Source: Siniperca chuatsi (lineage: Eukaryota > Chordata > Actinopteri > Centrarchiformes > Sinipercidae). From it: DNA of 64,000 nucleotides. The position numbers and the translations under genes are program-made. This document shows positions 52,401 to 63,995 of the stretch, one piece after another (the stretch's first letter is position 1; every line of letters starts with the position of its first letter). The notes under the pieces were generated by a model. That model made no database searches and was not told the DNA's origin. It saw only the letters and a program-made list of their open reading frames with translations. The DNA lies in NCBI RefSeq assembly GCF_020085105.1, contig NC_058044.1:22987206-23051205 (forward strand). Reading direction: 5' to 3'.

Positions 52401-55400
52401 ATGGATTTCTCACCTGGGCTTCTGATCCTGTGTTCTCTATTATGTTCAGGTAACGAATCTGATTTACTTTGAATAGAGTAGCATCTGATTTAACGGATGT
52501 GTCTGTCATTTTGACAGATTTTCTGTTAATTTGCTTGACGTCTGTAGAGATGTATATTATTTTTGTACTTTAGAGGGTCACAAAAACTTGATAAAAAATT
52601 AATAAAAGAATATATGTAAGCACTTCAACAGCAGTGTGTCTTTTTAGAAGCAGTGTCCCCATTACTCTGGACAATCCACAACCCTCACTGTCAACTGTTT
52701 TTATTGGAACTACTTTTTACTTAAGAAATAGTCCCCATGAAAGCTGTTGAAGGCATGCTCTGTGTATTATCCAGAGTAATGGGTACATTTCAGTGCTGTG
52801 AGCACTACAAAAGAAGGTAGAAAACTCAAAATGTTCGATCTGCATGGCTGCCATTTTTTTTGTAATTTTGGTAAACCAAACGCTTCAACATAGTAATATA
52901 AAAGTTTTTAGTAAAGTGAAAATGTTTTAATACTCCTCTCTGACACAATGTCTTTGAGAGAATGTTATTCATCTTTTGCTTTGTCATCAAAAGCACTTCT
53001 GTTCAGTCTGTGTATTTGCTCAGGTTGTTTGCTTTGTGGTTGGTGTTTGTTTACACAAAGGTTCACAGAGTTGCATTGTAGCCTACATGCGTGTGTTCTC
53101 GCATGTGTGTGTGGTGTTGCCAGTTCTGTCTTTCTGTGCAGTGCCTGGTCAGGCTCTGGTCGTCTCAGTGGAGCCCCAGACTGCTACTGTGCGCCAAGGG
53201 GAGTCTGTCAGCTTTAGGTGCCAAGTGAGGAGCGGTGCACAGCCAATCCAGCTGGAGTGGAAGAGAGCCAATAACCAAGCATTACCAGGTCAGGAGTAAT
53301 AACATGTAAGCATAAGCATTGTTCATACAATGTCACCATCTGTGAAGTCACTTAATTCTACTTTTTCCTTCTAGACAATGTTAAGATTGGTCCTGATGGC
53401 TCTGTGCTGACGGTTGCTAACGCCCGACCTGGAAACCAGGGCCAGTTCCGCTGCGTGGCAACCAACTCTGCAGGCCGCAGCACTGCCACAGCTGTGCTGA
53501 ACGTTAAATGTGAGTTTGTCTTTGCAATTCAGTTAGAAACTGTGGGCCTCCTGAAAGAATATTTTATCTGGACTCCATTTTATTAAATATAAAATAATCG
53601 TACCAGAATTTGTGTGGACCCCCACAAACCCCACCACCGTCTGTGGGCCCCTGATGTTTGCACCACTTTTAACCCACTAGCGAATGTGTATGTGTGCACT
53701 TCGTTTTCAGTGAAAAGGCTCTAAAAACCTATTGTACACTACCTGCTCAGCACTTAACAGCAGACAGACACAGTTAGAGATTAGCAAGTGGAGCATTTAG
53801 CAGCTAAAGAGCCAGGTATTTCCCTCAGAAGTTGGTAGAGACCAAAAACAAAGCTAAAAGAGAGTGAATATTGGACTTAGATTTGCCAGGTGGACAGAAA
53901 CACGACTCCAAGTGGGGCTGTTTGCCTTCTGGAGAAGTTTGCCTTCTGGCAGAAAGGCTTTCTGCCTTTCATTTTTATTAAACCTAACCAAGTAGTTTTG
54001 GTGCCTAAACCTAACCAAGCATTAAGGCTTTCTGGCAGAAATCGCTGAGGGCAAATGTCTCTCATGTGCATAATGTTGCTGCGTAACTGCTGGATGTGAA
54101 AATAAGCATCTGTTTCGCCATATCAACTTAAAAGGTGACGGTATGTCAGTATTGTGTTCACAACTTGTTCTGCTGTCCCCAAGTGGCCAATAAAATCGGT
54201 TATTTCAGGTGTAATGTGTCAGTCGTTCCTCTGTGTCCTCTCTGTCAGTTGCTCCTAAAGTGCGGCTGACACCAGCAGGGCCCCTGCGGGTCAGGATGGG
54301 TGACCCCGTGTCAGTGGAGTGTCATGCCACAGGCAGGCCACGCCCCAAGCTGACCTGGAAACGCCAAGGCTCCACCCTGCAGCTGGTTACCATGGAGACA
54401 AATGATGGCAACACCATACAGGTGAAATATGAACACATGCACCAGTAATACTTCCATTTACGGCCACATTTTAAGATACAAATAGAACATAGGCCTAATA
54501 ATTGCCATCTCTTTTCTCAGTGGCCTGCAGTGCACCCAGAGGACTCAGGAGTTTACATTTGCCAGGCTGAAAACAATGAGGGGGTGACAGAGGTCAAAGT
54601 TGAGGTCATTGTTGAGGGGGGGCTGGGAGCACCAGTGGCTTCAGTGGGCACTACAGAGATGACAGTGGTGGAGGGACATACAGTCACAATGGAGTGTCAG
54701 GCCAGTGGTAAGATGTTTGTGTGCTTGTGTGTGTAAATATCTCTCAGTTCTGCTCGTACTTTGCATTTTTCACTGTCCTATCCCACTATCCTCTTTTTCT
54801 TTTCTTCCTTCCAGGTTCTCCTCCTCCAGTCATCACCTGGTCCAAGCTTCGAGCACCGTTGCCATGGAAACACACAGTGGTTGGTGGAGTTTTGACACTG
54901 ACCAGCGTGGGGCGCCAAGATTCAGGACAATACATCTGTAATGCAACCAACATACATGGCTACAGTGAGGCGTACACGCAGATGGAGGTGGAGAGTGAGT
55001 CGACAACGCAGATATTAAACACAGATACTGTACATCCAGATTCTTTGTCACTGCTCATGATAAGAGTAATTGTCTTCTCCTTCATGCAGGTCCACCGTAC
55101 GCCACCTGTCTGCCTGACCAGGTGAGGCTCCGGGCCGGAGATGCCCTGCGCCTGCAGTGCCTCGCCCACGGCTCTCATCCCATTCAGTTCGAGTGGAGCC
55201 GGGCGGGCAGGGCGAGCCTGCCTCCAGGAGCAGAGACCACAAAGGATGGAAAGCTGCTCATAGCCCACGTTAAACTGAGTGACAGCGGAACGTACAAGTG
55301 TGTGGCCACCAACCACATTGGCTCCAGTGAGGCACTGGCCAAAGTCATCATAAAAGGTGAGCTGGTGTTTGGCTGGTTGAGGCAATTCAGAGTCTATCAA

Positions 55401-55486
55401 AATAACTGCTCTGACTTTCTCCTTCTTTTTTTTTTTAACTCTCTAATCTTGTTTCTTTCCCTTCTTTTCTTGTTTTTACAGCTTAA
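52401..55486 (+). CDS. Secreted four-Ig protein derived from perlecan domain IV
   Basis: Likely an extracellular, basement-membrane-related protein of 380 residues. Exons: 52401-52449 (signal peptide MDFSPGLLILCSLLCS), 53142-53288, 53375-53509, 54249-54421, 54521-54707, 54815-54994, 55090-55356, 55482-55486. All are GT-AG and phase consistent. Four I-set Ig domains have Cys pairs 43/92, 135/182, 227/272 and 314/361. Each has the core Trp (56, 147, 239, 326), and three have the DSGxY motif. Segments such as WSKLRAPLPWKH, QDSGQYICNAT and ESPPYAT match the last Ig domains of perlecan (HSPG2). The final exon encodes Ala then stop, so the laminin-G/EGF domain V is absent. Cys297 before Ig4 is unpaired. 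The start has a good Kozak context (ATCATGG). Confidence 0.88.
53690..54200. repeat. Dispersed perciform repeat, copy C (inverted relative to A/B)
   Basis: Lies in the intron between Ig exons 3 and 4 of the four-Ig gene. Landmarks are GCAGACAGACACAGTTAGAG, GTGGAGCATTTAGCAGCTAA, GAATATTGGACTTAGATTTG, TTTCGCCATATCAACTTAAA and AAGTGGCCAATAAAATCGG. An extra insertion near 53910-54030 contains a short TTTGCCTTCTGG duplication. Confidence 0.7.
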
Positions 55487-55611
55487 TCCATCATGGTCAT
55501 AGTGTGTCTGATTGACAAACCATCTATGCAGCTCTTACAACTTCTGCAAGCCTGGATTGTAGCGATCAAGATCAAATGGTTAATAGTGACAAAACAGAGA
55601 AAATTATATTT

Positions 55612-55617
55612 AATAAA
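55612..55617 (+). terminator. Polyadenylation signal of the four-Ig gene (candidate)
   Basis: AATAAA lies 126 bases after the stop codon of the four-Ig gene, in a short AT-rich 3' UTR. This supports the gene ending here rather than continuing into further perlecan exons. Confidence 0.6.
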
Positions 55618-58600
55618 TTCATTTATTTTGACGTATTCAAGTGAAAGATATCAATGCTGTTTAAACTTTTGGTTTTATTGTGCATACGTGATTAATTCTG
55701 TACTTCTAGAAAACTGATCCTGTTGCTATCGTTGCTCCTGTCTCATATCTGCCTTTGGAAAGCTTTTCTCCGAAACTACGTGTGGACTGACATACTACAC
55801 TATGTGTGTGGGAGTTTCTTCTGCTGGAATGTCTCTGCACCCTGTCTTCCTCCCTTCCTGTCATCTGCTAAGTATTCACTGTTGCGCTTTAAACATTTAA
55901 AGGGCACAAAAAACAAACAAAAACCTGAATATAAAAGCCTTTATTATGCCAGTAAATATCAAAACAATAAAGACCAAATAACAAAAGTTTCATTAATTAA
56001 AATGAAAAATTATGTTGTCCTGAAAATGTTTTAGTGTATATAAATTAGGGACTGTATGAAAAATTATTAGAAGGGAAGGGGGGTCAGAAAAGTGCGAAGG
56101 TACTGTACTTTTTCTTTTGGCTAAAGGAAGGGTAGTTTTTCATTTTTGAAAGAGCAGGGGAATGGTCTTTTTCTTACCCTAGATTTACAGTATTTTCTAT
56201 TTCAGCCTTCCCTTGCGATGTAGTTAAATCGAAATAATTCTACCAAAAATATAGCTTTCGTGTAGCAGTCTATCAGGGTTTTATTTTTCCCATCATAATC
56301 AGTTTAAAAAAAAAGGATCAAAATCAATGCAGCAGAACCAGAGATATTGTCTTTTCACAGAGCTACAGAGGTCTGGTAAACTCACTTCTTTCTAACTCCA
56401 CACCCAAATCTTCTTCATGTTCAAACTCGTACTCTTCAGCCCCAGCTGATTCTGACTATAGTGACATCGCTTTTTTAGAACATTTTTAGATTTCACACAG
56501 CTCCCTCTGGAGCCACAAAAGGCTTCATACAACAGTTAACACACAGTACACCCCAAGACCTGTAAGCAGAATTTGATGTGGACTTCCACTTTAACCATTA
56601 GGCTACCGGGTTCTGTGAAATACAGAATACACTTGGATCTTTTTAGTTAGTTGTGATTGAACGTATTCTTCCAAACAGCGCGTCATTTTTAATGTGCACA
56701 GTTGTGACTATATTTACATGAAGATATTAAGGTTTGTTGTGCCAATGTAACACTATTACATTATTTTGAGACAATAGAAGGTGAAGGTGTTGCACTTTTT
56801 TCCAAAGTCCAGCGGAGGTTCAGAAGGCCTTTACAAGTGGTGTCAAATCTGAGCATTACTTCACAAAGTCCTTTCTTTAACCACATGGTGGCAATATGTA
56901 GCTTTAAGGCACACACATGTTGCCTTCAGGCCAAAAAGAGCAATTGGAGCCCTCACACCCTTAACAACTGGCGGAACAGATGGAATGCACAGTCGAGTTA
57001 TTGTTTTCCACATGTCTACATGTCATCCTTAAGTTTAAAAAAAGCAAAAACTCTTGGCTGATCACTGCAGCTCTCTGTGTAAATATGGACTGTAAACTCC
57101 TCTTGAACAGGCAAAGTTCAGTTTGATTGGACAAGCGTGTTGCAAAATGACGCACTGATGGTCGCATTGTTAGAGAAAATTTAAAGCAGCTTTGATAAAA
57201 TGAGGTGTTAGCTCGACATTTAGGGTTTGTGGCTGCAGCAGAAGGTTTGGAAAGAGAGCTACCATTTCCAAAGCTGCTGCCAGATCGGAGCCTATGTCTG
57301 CGTGTGATTGTGGCCTCACTCGTAAAACGCCCAACCTCTATGGAGACACTGGCTTTACCCTTTCCACTATTCCTTCCTCCATCTTTACAATCATCTTCAA
57401 AGCTGGGGAGGAAACATCTGCCCACTGTCACCTCACTCCACCCCCTCACTTCACAGACAGACTGAGGGAGGGAGGGAGTGAAGATGAAGGTGACAAAATA
57501 AATTCACTACAGAGGATATCAGAGGAGGGAAATATATATATATATATATATAATTTAGAATGACAAAGAGCCTTTAAACTGGAACAGAGGGAAAAATGTT
57601 TCAGTTTGAGAAAAGAAACAAATTAATTCAATCTTATCCCCCTCTCCCTTTGTGCATGTCTTTGTATACATATTAACTGGACATGGACATATGGCCTCTA
57701 ATGGAGTCTGACATAAACAGTGAGGTTCATAGAGTCCAGATGACATCCCAGAAAAGGGATGTGTGCACACACACTCACACAGACAGTTTGTCACAATTTC
57801 AGAAGCATTACATGAGTTTATATTACAGTAGGAGTACACAACAGTGTTACATTTACTTTGGACCACACGTTGCTTATGTTAGCCTTAAGAGGTGAGGGAA
57901 AAAAAAACAGGCAATCGGTCTTGTAGCTGTTTCAGCACACGAGGAGAGTAAAATACTCCCAAATATTCATTTTCCTCTACGTCATATATTCCAGTAAGAA
58001 TTAAAAACTGTTACTGTTTTAAGATAAAGACCAGAGTGATGTCCCTGCAGTAATAATATGGGAAAAGCAGATCATTCAGGAAGGAACCAATGAGGTGAGA
58101 GCTTCCTCAGGAAGTGATAGGTGGAAGGATGGTGCCTGTCAAGTCTGTTGCTATGGTTTCCACCTGGTGAACTCGGATAAGCTATGGCGGGGCAGTGGCT
58201 TGTAGAAACAACATAGGAAGGCAAGCTGATGGGGCGATATGGGAGCGGAGTTCCTGTATTGTGTTGGCTGCAGAGGCTAGTTTATTACCAGAAGCCAGAT
58301 TGTGTCAATGAAATGTTCTTGTTTCTAACTGGTGCAACAGGAAGTCACAACCTGAAAGCTGATCTCAACGAATCATTTAATGTAAATCAGCTGAAATATT
58401 GTCATGCAGAGAAAAGAGTCAGTAATGCCTCAGTGAAAATAGAGTTTAACTGCTGTCAGGAAGGGCTATGGCCTGGGCTGAACGTGTCTCTGCGGAAGAA
58501 AGTATAGGCAGCATAGTATTCCATTAAATGATTACTTTTCTTGCTTTCTCTCTGATTTGGATGGATAATATAGGAAGCGCTGCTTAAGCACAACCTTGAC

Positions 58601-60084
58601 ATATTACACAGCAATCAGGCGATCAGCGATAATGTTAATATTCTCCTAAGATAGTAGTTCTCATCCTGGGGTTGAGGCCCCTCAGGGGGTCCCAAGATAA
58701 ATGTGGCACCCTGACTTAACACCAGTGACCGCTACAGTTTTCAGCAAAAAAGCTCTAATAAACCTGCTGTCCACTGCTTGCTCAGCAGCAAACAGCAGAC
58801 AGACACAGTTAGCGGCTAGCTGGTGAACATAGTGCAAAATTTAGCAGAGTCAGATAATGCCCTCAGGAGTTTGTAGAGATGAAAAACAGAGCTAAAAGGA
58901 GAGAGAATTTTGGACTTGCATTCATTACACACAACACTTTTCGCCATATCAACTTTATATAACTTTATATGTCATTGTTGTGTTTATAGCTTGTTTTGCT
59001 TACACCTAGTGGTAAAAAAATGAATAGATGCAGGTTTAAAATAAAAAAACCTATAAAAAAGGAAGACCACTCTTTAGTCAACATGATCACTACTCATGTG
59101 CATTAGGCACCTTTCACCTGTGACAAGAGGTCTCGATAAGACAATCCTTTATTTCAAGGGGTCACAAGCCAAAAATGTTGGAAATGTCGTTTTATAAAGC
59201 TAAAAGTTGACAAATATAGACACCCTGATGAAAGCTGATATAAGCAAGTGTTGTCAAACCTTGATTTGATAGTTTGCATCTGACCTTGAGTGTGCACTGA
59301 GAGCATCTACTCTTTGCTACTCCTGCTGTTTCGGTTCTCGTCTGCAACTATGTACATTTTCACACCCTTTTCATCAGAGATGCAAGCTGGCTAGATGCAG
59401 CACTTGCAAGAGCTACTCACCCATGCCTGAGTCGTGTTTTAATAATTTTAACAGTGAAGAGGGCTGTTAAAGCACAGTTTTAACAAGGGTTTGAGGAATC
59501 CCAGGACCATGATGTGATTCCAGGATATTCCTAACAAACTGAAGAATAAATCAATTATTTAATAATTCAGCCATTTACATTTAATACTGTATGGCTGTTT
59601 TGTAATGAAATTCTCACTTTCACTATCCTGGGAAGATCTCTCTGAAAACCTTTTCAGAATCCTTTCAGAATAAAATCTGAATCTCAGAATCGTCTGAGAT
59701 TCAGACTGAAGAGTAAGGTCACTTCCTCTGCCAGACCCACACCACAGACTGACTTTAGAAGATACCACACAATAACACAGAAAACACACGTTTGATGTGT
59801 TTTGTAAATGGATTTTGATTCTTGTAAAAACTGTTTTTTTTTTGATTATATTTGTCTAACAGATTTAATAGTAGGGAGGTTGTAGGTGGGGATAACACAT
59901 AATAACAGCCCTGTTGTCAGTAGCACCCAGCAGTGGTTGACATTAAAACACGGCCAGCTCCATCTGGCTGCAAAGACGCTGCTGCTGCTTGTTGCTGAGC
60001 ACCATAAATACAAACCAGTGGCAGTAAGTCCTGTGATCACGGCCTTGAAACTCCAACCACATAAAAGGCCATCTAAGTCACACA
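55618..60084. other. Intergenic, no gene recognised
   Basis: AT-rich DNA with repeat copy D, a short TA microsatellite (57533-57552) and several open frames of chance length (for example minus 56961-57449). None has domain content, splice context or repeat-independent sequence that I can support as genes. Confidence 0.65.
58710..59040. repeat. Dispersed perciform repeat, copy D
   Basis: Same orientation as copy C: GCAGACAGACACAGTTAGCG, GAATTTTGGACTTGCATTCA, TTTTCGCCATATCAACTTTA and a terminal CACCTAGTGGTAAAAAAATG. There is no coding signal. Confidence 0.7.
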
Positions 60085-60092
60085 TAGTGCAC

Positions 60093-60894
60093 CAAGGACG
60101 TGCACAAGTGCAGGTTAAAATTGCTCGAGCAACAGCCCGTTTGCCCTCTTTGGCTGAGCTGAAATTTTTTCATTTATGCTGTTGTGGCTGCATAAATACG
60201 AGTAGCCCATAATGCTAAAGTTAGCCAGCTAGGGAGCTAATTTTGCAGAGCTGAGTCAGACTACCACCAGGCCAGCAGGTGAAGCATTATGATAGAAATG
60301 TCAAGCGACCATTTCCGACATAATTAAATGTAAAGTAACGTTTGGCCTATTTTCTCAGAAGCATTTTTTAAAAGTTGGAAGTAGGCTAATAAATAACTAA
60401 AAACAAATATTTCAATCAATGATAAATACACAGTATATTATATCTGTGTATAGTATTGTGAGTGAGTTTCATCTTTAACATAATGTTAAAGAGAGTGATT
60501 TTCTGTAGCAGGCTAACCCCAAAAGCTCCAGTTCAGAGCGCATTGGAGAGCCTGGTGATCAAGTAAAATACTATTAATAAGTACAGCATAGTGAAATATG
60601 GTAAGGCCAGAAAATATGTTCATGAAATCCTATATGACATTTTGTAATTGAACTAAAGTGTTCAGTCTTAGTGTATTTTTTGCAATGAGAGATGATTCCC
60701 TTTTTTGGTTTCAAAAATGTTTCCTCAAAGTTTAAATGCTTTAATAGCTTCTAGCTTCTGCTGTCTGTAACAAGTAATTAAATGAAGGGCCATTGTGCCA
60801 TGCTTGAGGGGCTGTTGCTCTAACCTGAAAAAAGGGCAACCCGCTTTTTTCAGGTTAGAGCAACAGCCCCTCAAAAAGTCTGTGCACGTCCCTG
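60093..60894. mobile_element. Non-autonomous hAT element (802 bp)
   Basis: The termini are CAAGGACGTGCACA at left and, inverted, CAGGGACGTGCACA at right. Both sides are flanked by an identical 8-bp duplication TAGTGCAC (60085-60092 and 60895-60902), the hallmark of hAT transposition. Subterminal copies of GAGCAACAGCCC occur near both ends, and the right subterminal region folds into a perfect hairpin (60804-60874). There is no transposase frame; the open frames inside are short and unrelated. Confidence 0.88.
60804..60874. repeat. Perfect 31-bp inverted repeat with 9-base loop
   Basis: The left arm 60804-60834 (begins TTGAGGGGCTGTTGCTC) and right arm 60844-60874 (ends GAGCAACAGCCCCTCAA) are exact complements. 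They are separated by GGCAACCCG. It lies inside the right end of the hAT element. Confidence 0.95.
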
Positions 60895-60902
60895 TAGTGC
60901 AC

Positions 60903-63385
60903 ACACACTTTCACTACCGCTTTTGTTCCTGCATTGCACAAAGTTGTCACTTCTATGTCTTTTGAAGCCGTGACAGATTGAAGGCAAGTTTTCTTTCAAG
61001 ATTTCAACCGCAACTGTGTGTGCTTGTGTGTGAGTGTATACCTTGCCTCCAGTATGTCACTCGCGTCAGAAAGAAACCACTTGAGGTTTGGAAAAAGTAT
61101 GAGTGGTGCACTTCTGGTTAAAAATATGCGGTATAAAAGCACAAGAAAGAGGGAGGCGCACAGTCTGATCGAAAGCTACAGACAGCGAGTTTGGTGCAAC
61201 AACATGTACAGTACATCCCGTGTTTTATTACTTCTATTTGTTAAACCCAACAACATATAGGTTTTTGAGTGGTTAAGATTGAAAGCTGAAATTATATTTT
61301 TATTGTTAAGTGCTTTAAAAAACACATTTTTTTCTGTAACTGTGTTGCTAAAACAAACAGTAGACAAGTACTAAAATGGGAACTGAATAAAATCAGTTAT
61401 TTTCTTTGCAATTATTGCCATTGCTATTATTGGAATATAAATCATTAAACAAATGGTTTTGTAATGACCCACCATTTATTATGACAAATGAAAACAGATT
61501 TATCGTTTGCTCACAATATACCATTTACATTAATTCAAATAGAAAAAAAGAAAATATAAGTGAGTGAATTCTTTTTCATTATGAGCAATAACCTGCACAA
61601 CCTGCTACTCATAACTATAGGCAGTCTACTATTTTTGGTTACACTTGTCCTTACTCTAATTTCATGAAGCTGTATTCCTGGAAGTTAGGAGTTGATAATA
61701 CAAAAGAAAAAGTAAAATAGAGTTGAACATACGAGACCAGCGAGAAGAGAAAATTGAGAAAAAAGACAGAAGATATGTTCTCAAAGGATATGAGCAGGGG
61801 AGGAAAGAGGATGTGGCAACGTAGTGAAGGGTTACAAAGAAAGTCACTCTCTTTAGACATCAACATTTATTATACTTTCAACTGTCCTGCTGGAAAATAA
61901 TATAATATGATCCCAGAGTTGGTGAAAAAGCAGTGAAAAGCTCTTTTCCAAAGCTTGTGTTTGTCTGTCTCTGTGCCCGACTGAGTCTCAGGATGTAAAC
62001 AGCAACTGCAACTGTGTGATTATGATCCATTTACTCTCCGACGTTTCCATATGGAAAGATCCTGTTTGTGAGTGTGTGTGTGTGTGTGTGTGTGCCAGCG
62101 GCTCTGGGCACTGACATTTAGTCATCCATCAGTATTATAAAGTTTTATTCTACATTTATAACATTACACAGAAACTTTCCACCATACTACTGTGATACAA
62201 CACAAAGTACCTTTAAAGTGAGAGTGCCTTCTGTTTTTATTGTAGACGACAGCTTGATGAACGGATAAAGAATCTTTCTTTCAAAATAACGGTGAATTTG
62301 TGGGCAGCTGGGGTATTGCAAGAAATATATTTTACTGAGAAAAGTTGTCTGTAGTTGACAACACCCGATTAATATTTCATTTATTGATGACCCCTTGGGA
62401 ATCCATTCAAACTCTCCCACGACCCATGGCTGGGTTGGGACTCTAACTTTGAAAAACAATCATAGTTCTCTTTGATGGTAAAGCACAAACTTCTCTTTCT
62501 AACCTGTCAGGCTTAGCTGAGGAAACAAAACAGGCTATTCCAGAGCACAGCTTCTAGATTAAACTTAATCAGCAATAATGAATGAAATTATGACATTCAT
62601 TTTGCTTAGGAAGGTATTTGCTTATGAGGGTTTTTATAAAACATGCAGGACTTCTTCTGCTTCTGACTTTGTTTCATTCTTTATCTTGTGACTTTGGTCA
62701 CAAAGCAAAACCACATATGTTGTGAAGAATAAACAAACACCTCTGCTGACACCCACCTACCCACACACACACACACACACACACACAGTCGTGTTTCCAT
62801 CACTTCAGAGGACATTACATTGACTTACATTCATTTCCAGTAGACTTACCCTAACCCTAACCTTAACCACTCTCCTTCACAGTGCCTAAACCCATACCCC
62901 TACCTCCATACCTAATCCTAACCACACCCCCACCCCAATACCTGACCCCAACCTCACTCTGATCCCTATGACTACTCCAACCCCAATTTTCCATCATATG
63001 GGGCCGGTAACTCACAAGCAAGTGTACAAGACGTGAAAAAGCTAAGCAAGGTTGAGCCTGGTCACAACCTGGAGGGGACACCATATGAATAACATACTGT
63101 AGGGATCATTGTTGTATTCCCCACCCCTAAAGCCTAACTGGGATTTTTTTTGTTTTATATGTTGATGTTTTATATTTAGAGGAGTTTTATATTATTTTAC
63201 CTGTGCCCATGCACCACCAACTACACCCTTGGGAGTAGGCAGCCTCTCTTTTAACCTAACCTAAACCTAAACCTAACCTTAAACCAAGTCTTTACTCTAA
63301 AATTTAATGATTTATGTTATGGGGACTTGCATTTGTCCCCAAAAGGAAGGCAAGTCCCCACAATGGGACTGTGTAAACAGATTTA
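60903..63385. other. Intergenic, no gene recognised
   Basis: AT-rich sequence with a TG run at about 62070-62093 and a CA run at 62763-62787. After the CA run comes a CCCTAACCCTAACC-type tract (62848-62990). A fold-back around CCCCACAATGGGA lies at about 63320-63370 (GGGGACTTGC...GCAAGTCCCC). The tract and fold-back look like a common fish interspersed repeat. No coding signal was seen. Confidence 0.6.
62763..62835. repeat. Repeat unit duplicated at 63904-63990
   Basis: A CA microsatellite is followed by GTGTTTCCATCACTTCAGAG and GACATTACATTGACTTAC. The same arrangement, with a longer CA run and GAAGACATTACATTGACTAA, recurs at 63904-63995, in the same orientation. Two copies of one interspersed repeat lie 1.1 kb apart. 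Confidence 0.75.
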
Positions 63386-63865
63386 CAGTGGTGTGAAAAA
63401 GTGTTTGCCTCCTTCCTGATTTCTTTTTTTTTTGCATGTTTGTCACACTTAAATGTTTCAGATCATCAAACAAATTGAAATATTAGTCAAAGATAACACA
63501 AGTAAACACAAAATGCAGTTTTTAAATGAAGATTATTATGATTAAGGGAAAACAAAATCCAAACCTACATGGCCCTGTGTGAAATAGTGATTGCCCCCTA
63601 AACCTTAATAACTGGTTGGGCCACCCTTAGCAGCAACAACTGCAATCAAACATTTGCGATAACTTGCAGTGAGTCTTTTACAGCGCTGTGGAGGAATTTT
63701 GGCCCACTCATCTTTGCAGAATTGTTGTAATTCAGCCACATTGGAGGGTTTTCAAGCATGAACTGCCTTTTTAAGGTCATGCCACAGCATCTCAATAGGA
63801 TTCAGGTCGGGACTTTGACCAAGCCAAAGTCTTCATTTTGTTCTTCTTGCTTTTTCACACCACTG
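63386..63865. mobile_element. Tc1/mariner deletion derivative
   Basis: The termini CAGTGGTGTGAAAAAG and, inverted, CTTTTTCACACCACTG are flanked by TA on both sides (63384-63385, 63866-63867). The interior keeps the left part of a fish Tc1-like element (for example GGTTGGGCCACCCTTAGCAG and CAGCGCTGTGGAGGAATTTT, on the non-coding strand of a transposase). It then jumps to the right terminus, so most of the transposase is deleted. Confidence 0.85.
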
Positions 63866-63898
63866 TATGACCCCACAACATACATGTAGTAATACATG

Positions 63899-63903
<5 letters not shown>

Positions 63904-63953
<50 letters not shown>

Positions 63954-63995
63954 GTGTTTCCATCACTTCAGAAGACATTACATTGACTAACTGAT
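63904..63995. repeat. (CA)n plus second copy of the repeat unit
   Basis: About 47 bases of CA followed by GTTGTGTTTCCATCACTTCA and a match to the 62763 unit. The copy runs out of the window. Confidence 0.8.

Noticed and set aside
54960-55400. 146-codon minus-strand frame over the last Ig exons
   Set aside because: Antisense shadow of a GC-rich coding exon, with no start context or domain.
56961-57449. 162-codon minus-strand frame downstream of the four-Ig gene
   Set aside because: No domain, no signal of selection visible, and a plus-strand frame overlaps it equally well.
62840-62990. CCCTAACCCTAACC tract as an interstitial telomere
   Set aside because: Units are irregular and embedded in a fish interspersed repeat with the CA-linked unit, so a telomeric origin is not needed.
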